Under the pieces are notes generated by a model. That model had not been told where the DNA came from and searched no databases. It saw only the letters and a program-made list of their open reading frames with translations. Below, piece after piece: positions 49,035 to 64,000 of a stretch of DNA of 64,000 bases (position 1 is the first letter of the stretch; each line of letters begins with the position of its first letter). The stretch is taken from positions 13,578,001-13,642,000 of the forward strand of contig CM114273.1 in NCBI GenBank assembly GCA_050084515.1. The letters are read 5' to 3'. The translations under genes and the position numbers were made by a program. This DNA comes from Blasia pusilla. Its lineage: Eukaryota; Marchantiophyta; Marchantiopsida; Blasiales.

Positions 49035-50380
49035 GCTCCTAGCATTAGCATGAAACCCAATATCCCAAATAACTTCCCAATACCCGGAAATCCCTCACAC
49101 ATGCAGGATAAGAGACCAGAATGGGTAACCTGACAATAATGTCGATGTCGCTCCTCGGCAACTACAAATCTCGACCCCAACTCGGTCGTGAAGACAACTC
49201 CTCCAATCAGCAAGTCCTACTCCTCTTGTACTGACGGTGCTCAAACCTCCTCGATGTGCGGTGCAGGTCCAGCGGTCCGGTGCAGCGCTGGCGGCACGAA
49301 ACGGCTACAAACGGCATGGCATTTGGCGGCATACCCTCCTCAATCAGCAATTCACACGCTCTGCACCTTAGTGAAGGAGCGGCTCCGCGATTGAGACGGT
49401 GCGGTGTCGTGCGGTGCGGCCACAAGCGGCATGGCGTGGCAATCAACGGCACATTGCGGGTATGGGCGTCACAGCACGGTACATGATCATCTTTGAGCGG
49501 CTACCAATCCCAACATAGCAACATGAAATGAAAACTCAAACATCATAACCCCAGATCACCTGCCATCACTGGTTGATGACGGTGGTGGCCAAACCAAAGT
49601 ACTTGGTGGCGGCGCAAGTTAGAGAATCAACGGTGGTCGTGGAAGATCCACCACTCTATAACAGCGGCAATGGCAACTAAAGGGTGGACAACGGCCGAAT
49701 GCAGCTCTAAGCAGCGCTAGGGGACGGCAACGTCCAACAGTGGACCGTTGACGGTGATGGTTGACTGTCGACGGTGATTGTGGACGGTGACTATGATGGC
49801 CGCAGCCGGCGCAACTGTTGGTTTAGGGTTTGAACAATTTAACTCTAAAAATTTCCTAGCAATGGAAATTTTGCAAGATTGACCATAACTTTTTGCTCGC
49901 AACTCTAAATTGCGCATTATTTATTGCACACTGTGTATAGCTTCACGATCTACAACAGTATCAAAAAATATTTGGAATCAAACATTCCAGTAAAAACTCA
50001 TGGGAAGTGTCGTAAAGCCCAATGTCTCTTTCTCCTACACAAAATTTGGCAACGCTTCCGCGCTGATTTCTCCCAACGAAAATGTAAAACATGTGAGAAC
50101 ACAAATCAGAAAGCTACATGGTGCTCCCAAGAGCACCGGCATGGGGCAACCCGCCCTCATACTCAATCCCTATCAAAAATTGGGCAGCGCTTCCGCGCGC
50201 CATTCTTCCACACGAAAAATCGGAAAAGGAAACATCATAAGTAAGCGGCTCTTGCTCTGGTGAGCACTCCCATGAATCGTTGAACGGGGAATACGATCCC
50301 CAACCTGCAAAACCAATGAGTGACCAGTGAGCTCCCCCATGAAGCTTTCTCACTTGCTCATTCTCTCTTTGTAAAATAAG
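49035..50380 (-). other. Probable upstream (leader) part of the minus-strand gypsy element
   Basis: By position this continues the host element interrupted at 41260. It contains CGGC-rich phrases (CGGCATGGC, GCGGTGC) repeated irregularly at 49.25-49.50 kb and GGTGGACGGT-like phrases at 49.70-49.80 kb. No coding domain was found. Confidence 0.35.
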
Positions 50381-50889
50381 ATCCAATCTCTCTCACAACA
50401 CCATAGTTTTCACATGTGTGCACTCTCACATATCTTTCTCAATGTCAAACCAAACCCACTCTCCTAATGAGAAGCTTGGGTTATAGACACAAGGCAAGCA
50501 AGACCATAGCTCCGCCACCTCATGCCATGAGATTCAACAAAGAGAGAATGAGCTCTCAAACTCTCTCTCCTTGAGGTATATCCCTCCCCTCTCCCAAACT
50601 CTCTCCATGGTAACCTATGCCCCCAAGTCACCTTCTTGGCTCTTGACCTGATGTAGGAGGTCAAAGGCCACTTAATAAAAATAGAAAGTTGATCATATAT
50701 TCAAAATGGTACTTACCTAAAATAGTAAGTTCCTCAATATGGCTCCAAATGAGCCGAAACGAAAGGGAAACCTGCTCTCTCAGGTTACTCGAGACCTCAG
50801 CAAGTTATCCTTGACCTACTAAGCCTGTCCTCCACTACTCACAAAGGTGCTCTACTACATCTCACCGATCTATCCTAAAAGACGTGACA
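50381..50889. repeat. Second copy of the 36.1-kb LTR, missing its first 110 bp or so
   Basis: Aligns with 36206-36697 throughout, for example in CCAAACCCACTCTCCTAAT and ATGGCTCCAAATGAGCCGAA, and ends GACGTGACA. The expected TGTCGTGCG start is not found. AGTTT follows the end. It could be a truncated solo LTR or the 5' LTR of the minus-strand element. Confidence 0.7.
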
Positions 50890-51239
50890 AGTTTGATCTT
50901 ACGACCAAGTAGGGATTGAGTTATAGTGGTCGAGATGCAACATCGATGTTGTATTTTAGGTATTATTCACAAATTTTTGTTTGAATGGATATTATGAGCA
51001 TCGTTCGTATATGAGAATAAGGGCATAGATTTGTGTGAGATGCTCAAAGTGATAGTTGTTCCCTATGTTGACTAAGGGATACGTAAGTGTAGAATATTGT
51101 TGTACCACATTTCCCATTGTCGTATTATACACGTCCCATACTAAGTGTAGAATTGAGTGTCGTATATTTGTAATTTTGAGTGACTGAGAGTTTACTTGTA
51201 AGGGTGATAGTGGCACTATAAGAGATGCACAGATGTCAT

Positions 51240-52480
51240 CATGGCATCCTTTCATGGTTCAGAGAAGCGAGGTGTCGAGAGTAACATTAGAGCAATTACA
51301 CTGAGTGTCGTAAGGTATTGAGGATCACCCCGTAAGGGACTGGCTTGACCTCCCTTTATATCATCTTCAAACGAAGAAGAGACTTTAGAGGAGGAATTCC
51401 CTCATGCATCACTCAAGGCATTGAGTGGTTCTAACTGGTGGGCATACGAGATGGACAACCCAGGTAGAGGACCATGTAGGTTTTTGGCAAGTGTTGGGAC
51501 CATCAAGTTGCACAATTTCATTGCAGAGTTTCGAAGTTGATGTGTCTCTCAAAGAACAAGGAATCTCAAGAGTTCAACCCCTTTACAACATGGAATGATA
51601 TTTTTCAACACTTGGAGGGATTGTCGATGGATACCTACTACGAGTTTTTGATAGAGATGGAGGCCTTAAGACTTTACTACGATCCACACTACGTATTGTG
51701 AATAGAGCTATTTGCAGATGATAAAGAAAAGATTGAAGAGTTTACCTCTGGAGAGGTGACTCACTCACAAGCATTTGTATCATCCAATCAAATTTGTATG
51801 AGGTTCAATCTTATGGTTGAGTTCTTCACGAAGTTGAAGAGGAAGTGCTAGGTAGTACGAACCGAGAAGTTGAAGTGCATCCATGAATTCCATCGATGGA
51901 TCGGAGCAAGTTTGCATGAGGTGTTTACACACTTGCAATGTTTGATTTATGTCACTCAAATAGTGACTAAGGCCCAAGTTGTCCAAATATGGTACACTGT
52001 ATTGCAGCGTGATTTGTAGAGGTGAGGGTTGCAACTTTGCATTATCATATCTCACATACTTTGAGAGATGTTTTCAAGTTGGCTGAATGTATAGAACGCA
52101 ATATGGCAAAGAAGAGCCAAACAGCCTTAAGCTATACGAGATAATTGTCACGAAGAGTGACCACTCCATAGGTGCAATAATGTCCAGCTAAAAAGCGGAG
52201 TGTATCACCTCATGTGCCAAGAGGTCAACGAGAGCCCATGCAGTTGAGAGCCATGCTATGATATTCGGGTCAACAACATATAGGAGTAACTTGTTCAGCA
52301 TGTGATTGGCCCCATCATCAACGAGATTGCATGCACCAAGAGAGTGGACATTTCTTTCTAATCCCTAGACTAGAGCGACCTCTACCAAGAATCTTCCATT
52401 ATGATCATTGTTACCGTTATCGCCATACCGATAAGAGATGCTTCGTCTTGCATCCCGACTTCCGAGTTACGACCAAATAG
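51240..52480 (+). pseudogene. Gag remnant related to the minus-strand gypsy element, on the opposite strand
   Basis: About 51560-51700 reads FNPFTTWNDIFQHLEG and then RLYYDPHYV, matching FNPFTTWNVMFQHLEG and RLYYDPHYV on the minus strand near 40.6-40.7 kb. Downstream, RFNLMVEFFTKL (about 51800) matches RFNLVVEFFLDL. Near 52.29-52.45 kb, zinc-knuckle-like CSACDWPHHQRDC and CYRYRHTDKRC appear. Many stops are present. Only gag-related sequence is preserved and no pol follows. Confidence 0.7.
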
Positions 52481-55187
52481 GGAACTTGAGAGGGTGCCAA
52501 AGAGAGTTGGAGGATTTGGTAATTTGATTATTAGTCGTATGAAAAACTTAGGTTATACATTAGTTGTATAGATATTCCTACTCTTATCTCTATAACTTCT
52601 CTATCATCACCAATGACATGCCTTCAATAACAAACATGCATATCGTTGTATAATGCGAGAATAGGAATTGTGTGAAGTTGTAGTCCAAGCCTCATGAGCA
52701 TATAGCTCATGATGTGCACAAAAAATTTCGTAATCAAGTTTCCAACAAACATTTTTTGAAAATTTTCTTATTTTCGTCCTTCCAAAATATTGTCTTCTTA
52801 CCCCACTATCATGTTTACATCATAAAGGTGTTTGCAAATCAATAAGCTATCAATAAATTACTATTCCATAAGTTCTTGATTTTCAAACAATCCCTTCTTG
52901 ACTCGTATTTCTTTCAGCCAATAGGATTGCTCAAAATTGATTTATGAGGTTAAATCATTCAATTACACAATAATGATGGGTAATTCAAAATTACACGTAA
53001 TTTTTAAGTTGTGCATTGTCTTTGCAAAATATTTTCCTATTGCCACATTGTTATGTTTATGTCACAAAGGTGTACGCAAATCAAGAAGACACCATCCATT
53101 AACTCAAATCTAGATTTCGGCCACGATTGGAGGTCCCCGAATGCCTTGGATACGGTGGATTCCCGTTTGGAGAAACGGGCACCTATATTGGTATTCCTTT
53201 TGAAAAATGGCACTTTCATAAGGACATCCGAAAGAGGATTCTTTCCTCTTTTGGATGATATTAATTTAAAATAATATTATTAAAAAAGTCCAATCGTGTG
53301 AACTCAACGAAAATTTCTAGTTTCCCCGGACTTCTTCCCCCTTGGGGAGAGTTGAGTGGCCCTATGAGTATAGATATTCCTACTCTCCTTTCCATAAATC
53401 TCTTACCACTACAAATCACACACTTCCAGCAACGGACTTGTATATTGTAGTGTAACACCACAAAACAAACTTTGTAAGGTCTCAATCCAAACTGCATATA
53501 TCTACGCTATTAGAGGAGGATGACTTCATCATTTGCAAACACAAGCATAAGATAATACCTTTACAACCTCTCCGTCAAATTATTGTTTTTCCTCTTCATA
53601 TAACTTATCAAGATAAATTCCATTCTCAATCTCTTCTCACAAATGTGAGTTTTTTCTTCCGCTCAAAAGGCCCTACAATAATTTTGAACAGCATGACTAT
53701 TGTCCGGTGAAAATGAAAATTATCTCGACGGCTATACATTCCCAGTTTTAAAAAGCCACACACTAATTTTGAATTAGTGGACTCTCATGCAATGCACTAA
53801 GCAATTTGAAATAATTACTAATAATTATCTATGATCCATGACGTTACTAATCCTTAAAACTCCAAATTGACTTTATTAGTTAAAGGGTCGAAGAATCCTA
53901 TTTGTCCAAAGGCTTATCTTTGTAATTAAAAGAGGATGGGGTTTTAGGACCCCTTCCTCCATTGATGACACGTGTACTTTTTGCCCTCCGATGATGATGA
54001 CACGTGTAACAAAAGAGTTAAATTAACAAAATGAGCTAACTTAACGAGATGTCTTTTGGCTCTTATGATTTTTACGCGTGAGATCATTTCTGCCAGGGTT
54101 AAAATCTAGGGGGCTTATGTTTGAAAATTAAAGAAATTCTAGTAAGATGCCGGTGTGATGTCATCGAAATAAAGAAGTGTTTGAACAACTAGTGTATAGC
54201 CCATGAAATGAAACGAAAAAATTAATGAGGTTGCACATAAATTTAATTTTTTCCCTCGCTGCCTAGTTTACAAATCATCATTGCCCAATTTACAAATCAA
54301 GAAGGCCCTCTCCCTTAATAATATAAACTAGTGAGGTGCCCTTGTTATACACATGTAAATTTCAAAATCTCCATCATTAGCTCTCCTCATACAAAAGACA
54401 TATTTTAGGCGCGGCACGAAGATAAAATAATTCGAACATGATGGACAAAGATGGAATCCAAATGGAAAGGGGTTCGCTCGTAATAGTAATATAGAATTTG
54501 AAAGAGAGGAAGATTATTTTCGACCGCGGTAGTAACGTAGTCCGGAAGATGGACTCGTAACACAACGGTAGTGCTTGTAGGCATGACCGCGGTGGTGATC
54601 GGGCCACAGGTAGATCGGGAATGGCAAGAAACGGCGCCGTCTAGGGTTTGCTCCATAGGCCGGCGCGAGTTCGGTGGAGGCCGTGGATCGTAAGGCAGTT
54701 ACTCAATCGGACAGCTCCGACGTGCGGCTCGTTGGGATCGTCTGCACCGCTCGGCAATTCTCTATGTGCTGACGATTGGATCAAAATCGGTACCGCGCGT
54801 AGAAACATTTTGTGCAAGCGGTTGTCACTTTTGTCCGCTCTTCTGACTGTCGCGAGCTTTCGGTTTCCCAGCGTGTGCGTGTCTCCGGATAAAGATGTGT
54901 GCAACTCTGGATTGAAATTGGGATGGTGCTTCTTGACGGAGTATGAGCGAAGGCATGTGAAGGTTCTCAGACTCTATCCGGATTCACGGCTGCGCACATC
55001 TGCACTTTCGGCGCTACTCCGCTCGCGGGCTGCGAACTTTCTATATTATCGGTCGCCGTCCTGAGCCTCAGTTATTTTAGGAGCTGTTCCTATTCAACTA
55101 AATCCTCGGGAGGAGTGGGGCGTTGAACCGAAAGCAGAAACGTCGTCTTCCTATCCGACTCACTGGCCCTGAGATTGGAAACTCTCT
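52481..55187. other. AT-rich intergenic region upstream of HSP90
   Basis: No gene recognised. A perfect short inverted repeat, CCCGTTTGGAGAAACGGG, lies near 53.16 kb. Composition shifts to higher GC after about 54.4 kb, with short unsupported frames at 54.65-55.06 kb, probably the HSP90 promoter region. Confidence 0.45.
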
Positions 55188-55237
55188 AGAACTGTCTTTT
55201 CCTGCAGTCCGGAACTCTTCGGCCGGGTTTAATATAC
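55188..55237 (+). promoter_or_regulatory. Candidate HSP90 promoter elements
   Basis: AGAAC-5 nt-TTTCC (55188-55202) has two heat-shock pentamers in gap-type arrangement. A TATA-like TTTAATATAC lies at 55228-55237, about 110 bp before the ATG. No perfect three-pentamer heat-shock element is seen, so heat induction cannot be claimed. Confidence 0.25.
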
Positions 55238-55322
55238 CAAGCGTTTGGCGCTTCTCGCACTGTATCTTGTGGATTGTTTGAGTGGCAGAGTGTCTCTACT
55301 ATCAGCCTCTCGGAATCTGTGA

Positions 55323-61440
<6,118 letters not shown>

Positions 61441-63059
61441 AAGGAACTTCTGAGATAAAAGGGTTTTTAATGTCTTAGATCAGGCTATTGAAATCTAGGA
61501 CATTGTGAAGGAACTCATCTAACAGTCAGTAAGTACACCATTAGGGAACCGATGAAGAGCAGCTAAATAAGATTGAGTATTGCTATTGCTACCCAGGCAA
61601 GGATCCTGTGCTGTCGATTCATAAGGTGTCATGGACTCAATACCACTAGGTGGTTCATTCCCAAATCAGGTAAAGACTTCCATTTGCTTCCGGGACTAAC
61701 GTTGGTTCCTGCTTGGGAAAGAAGCCCATCAATTTAAGTGAGCTGATAAATCAAAGCAAAGCTTAAGAAGATTTTTTCCCTCTGTGTAAATCAGTTCCTT
61801 CAGTGTATTGAAAGCTCTTCCCTATCTGCTCAATCCATCACCCTTTAATAGTCTAGTGTACCCAAGGAGAAAATTGGCACACGCTGCTCATGTTGTACAT
61901 TGGTAATCAACCCTAAAGAATGAGTATGCAAAGTTCCAGTTATGATCGTCAAGTTTCTTGGATCAATCATTCTGTATATTGTATGGTGCTGGTTTACGTC
62001 GGGATTATGGTCTTAGTAGGGTTAATACTCAAAAGTGCAAGACTTTCTTCAAACTTTCAGCCTCCGGAAAAGTGAGGGCTTGACTAAGAAATGAGCAAGG
62101 GTGGGTGATTTAAATAAAATATATCTAGATAGATTCAGAAATTGCCGTTCACCTAAATCGTGCCTTGATGTGAATTTGCACTTTGCAAAGAGGATAATTT
62201 GACATGCCTCTTCAAATCTGTCCATCTTGACATAAGTCAACAAATGAGAATGTCCCAATAGGAGAAAGTACACGTTTAAGAAGAGGGATGTCACATCTGG
62301 CAAAGAAGAGTCAAAAATAGGAAGAAAAATCTCCCCACCAACTTATCGAACTGGAAAAAACGATCGAAAGTACGTATTTCCTCGAGGAACAAAATTCGCA
62401 CATTACAATAATGTTGAAATTGAAGGAAAACGTCACACAACAAATGAGTTGGAACATGCGTTAGCAAAATATGAAAAGATATATAGGAACGTCCAAGAAT
62501 CCTACAAACAGGATTAAGTCAAGCTCTCGCTTATGTAATCATATGAATGCATACTGACTGTACTAGAGGAGTATGTATGAGCCATTTCCGGCCTTGTCGG
62601 CCCAATGGGTCGATGGCCCTTCGGGTACTCGACTATAGGAAGAGACCCCGGGACTGTGAGACAAAAAAGGGCTCGTTTTAGAATATGAGTAACAAAAGTA
62701 GAAATGAATCATATCCGTTATGTCAAAAACGTTAAGGCCAGCATCCGATACGTCACTTCCGCTTACTTCACGAAGCTTCACAATGTTGGAAAGTAGATTA
62801 ACTGCAAATTTGCAAAGTAAGCTCTTGCAATACATCAAACCCTTATCTAATCATTCAAGGGGATGGAATTATTTGTGTAACAAGTGGGGAAGAATTCAAG
62901 TAAATGTCAATTATTGCTCGATTAATAGATCTCCCTGGTCTATGTAAGTCATATGATCTATCAAATTAGACTCGTCCTTGGAGAAATTTTGAAATCATCA
63001 TAAACGTGACCAAAACCCAATTCCCCCCCAAAAAATAGTGCTATAAATATGACTATGGA
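61441..63059. other. HSP90 3' flank, no further gene
   Basis: 3' UTR, then AT-rich sequence. No domain-bearing frames on either strand. Confidence 0.5.
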
Positions 63060-63405
63060 GAAAAACCCCACCCCTTCAAAAGAAATAGGCAAAACAATTT
63101 GTCATAAACCCAATACACCATCATCTCTCTTTAATGGATTCTTACCAAGAAATTTACATAAATTTGTCCCGATAGAAGTGTCGAAAGAGGCCATCAGATC
63201 TGAGAACTCTAAGGTCGGAGGACATGGCAAAGAAGGTAAGAAGGTCGTTATACAAAGCACTCAGAGAGAATCCCATAAGCAATATGGAGATCCTCTAGAT
63301 GAGGTAACAAATGAAACCATTCAACAACTTTCAAAAGAGCCTCATCTAAATACTTGGATCTAAATACAAAGTCTATAAAGTCACTTGGAATACTAAAACC
63401 TCCAA
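63060..63405 (-). pseudogene. Fragment of the same non-LTR retroelement as at 9.4-12.6 kb
   Basis: On the minus strand FIDF is followed by YLDEALLKVVEWFHLLPHL and AYGILSECF, matching FIDYVSKFLDEALL, VEWLHSFPHL and AYGILSQCF encoded near 11.2-11.3 kb. Nucleotide similarity continues through CCTATTTCTTTTGAAGGGGT at about 63.06-63.09 kb, matching the copy near 11.48 kb. The fragment covers about 350 bp of the post-RT region and has stops. It ends where the LTR-like repeat at 63406 starts. Confidence 0.75.
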
Positions 63406-63878
63406 TGTCGTGCGAATCCACATCGTCATACAACATACATTGGTGACATACCATACTCACATACATACATAACATAGACAAGAGCATCCACAAACACAAG
63501 TGTACCACAATTGAAATCCGTGAAAGACCTACTGTCATAAAACATGTATAGAATCACATACAATGGAGCCAAACCCACTCCACGATGGGAGAATCCAGTT
63601 CGAAGCTTGCGGGACCACCATAGCCAAGAGCTCTACTCACTACCAAGGCTAACTCCCAACGCAACAGGCTCAACTCAAAGAACTAACTGTTCTTTGAGTG
63701 CACTCCACACTATATCCTCCAAACTAAGAGCGGGCCCTACTAGAAAAGTCACCCTCAACCGAGTAACCCACAACCCTATGTATGAAACTGCATCTCTACC
63801 TAGACACTACGGCCCTACATAAGGTATGGCCTCTACTAGCACACTATACTCTACGACATAATCCGTATGGTCATGACA
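63406..63878. repeat. LTR-like block (first of two in tandem)
   Basis: Begins TGTCGTGCGAATCCACATCG, resembling the start of the 36093 LTR, and ends GGTCATGACA. The internal CCAAACCCACTC followed by GAAGCTTG resembles the LTR at 50.45 kb. A 94-bp direct repeat of its first part recurs at 63881. Confidence 0.5.
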
Positions 63879-63880
63879 GC

Positions 63881-64000
63881 TGTTGTGCGAATCCACATCG
63901 TCATACAACATAGATCACTGACATACCATACTCACATACATACATAACATAGACGAGAGCATCCAAAAACACAACTCACCCCCCTAACTGGCGGCTAGGT
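63881..64000. repeat. Start of a second LTR-like block, cut by the window edge
   Basis: TGTTGTGCGAATCCACATCG and the following 75 bases repeat 63406-63499 with few changes, then diverge. Two bases separate it from the preceding block. Confidence 0.55.

Noticed and set aside
36093-50889. One single LTR retrotransposon bounded by the repeats at 36.1 and 50.9 kb
   Set aside because: The left copy has its own perfect AAGTT duplication, the right copy lacks the LTR start, and no primer-binding site is seen beside it. Kept as a secondary model only.
54648-55064. 138-codon frame just upstream of HSP90
   Set aside because: No domain, a counter-strand frame of similar length, and a location expected for promoter and 5' UTR. 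It could be a GC-rich chance frame.
63049-63363. Plus-strand 104-codon frame near the right end
   Set aside because: It lies opposite the non-LTR element fragment, whose minus-strand reading matches the 11-kb copy.

Overview
This is a nuclear window from a land plant. Two complete, intron-rich housekeeping genes sit in a landscape dominated by decayed transposable elements and (CT)n/(GA)n microsatellites. The evidence for a plant is a PEX1 protein that reads like plant PEX1 down to its last residues, a cytosolic HSP90 ending in MEEVD, GT-AG introns of roughly 100-1300 bp, a chromodomain Ty3/gypsy element primed by initiator-Met tRNA, and a Tourist-like MITE. I cannot name the species. The many introns in HSP90 and a non-LTR element with a restriction-like endonuclease architecture hint at a non-flowering lineage, but that is inference.

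Layout. 1-8.6 kb: no gene beyond a possible 3' tail at the left edge. It holds inverted repeats, an LTR-like block with a run of stem-loops, a 32-bp minisatellite, three long GA/CT tracts and a 231-bp MITE with TTA target duplications. 9.4-12.6 kb: a decayed non-LTR retrotransposon with zinc finger, reverse transcriptase, CCHC and endonuclease-like regions. 12.6-18.3 kb: unassigned. 18.3-20.3 kb: a dead hAT-like transposase. 20.8-21.8 kb: compound CT/GA repeats. 25.4-33.9 kb: PEX1, 17 exons, encoding 1217 aa. 36.1-50.9 kb: a nest of Ty3/gypsy elements. A minus-strand element carries a probable solo LTR in its 3' pol region and is split by a plus-strand chromovirus with a perfect 5-bp target duplication (TCGAT). 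The chromovirus 3' LTR is abnormal, being one whole LTR followed by a second partial one. 51.2-52.5 kb: a gag remnant of the same family as the minus-strand element, on the opposite strand. 55.3-61.4 kb: cytosolic HSP90, 13 exons, encoding 721 aa. 63.1-64.0 kb: a second fragment of the non-LTR element, abutted by tandem LTR-like repeats.

The two genes are independent. PEX1 is one of the two AAA ATPases (with PEX6) that recycle the peroxisomal import receptor PEX5. HSP90 is the cytosolic chaperone. Both joined reading frames are open from start to stop across every proposed splice junction, so both are probably functional. Nearly everything else with coding similarity carries stops and frameshifts. 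All calls come from reading the sequence by eye. Family assignments rest on recognised motifs, and no searches were run.
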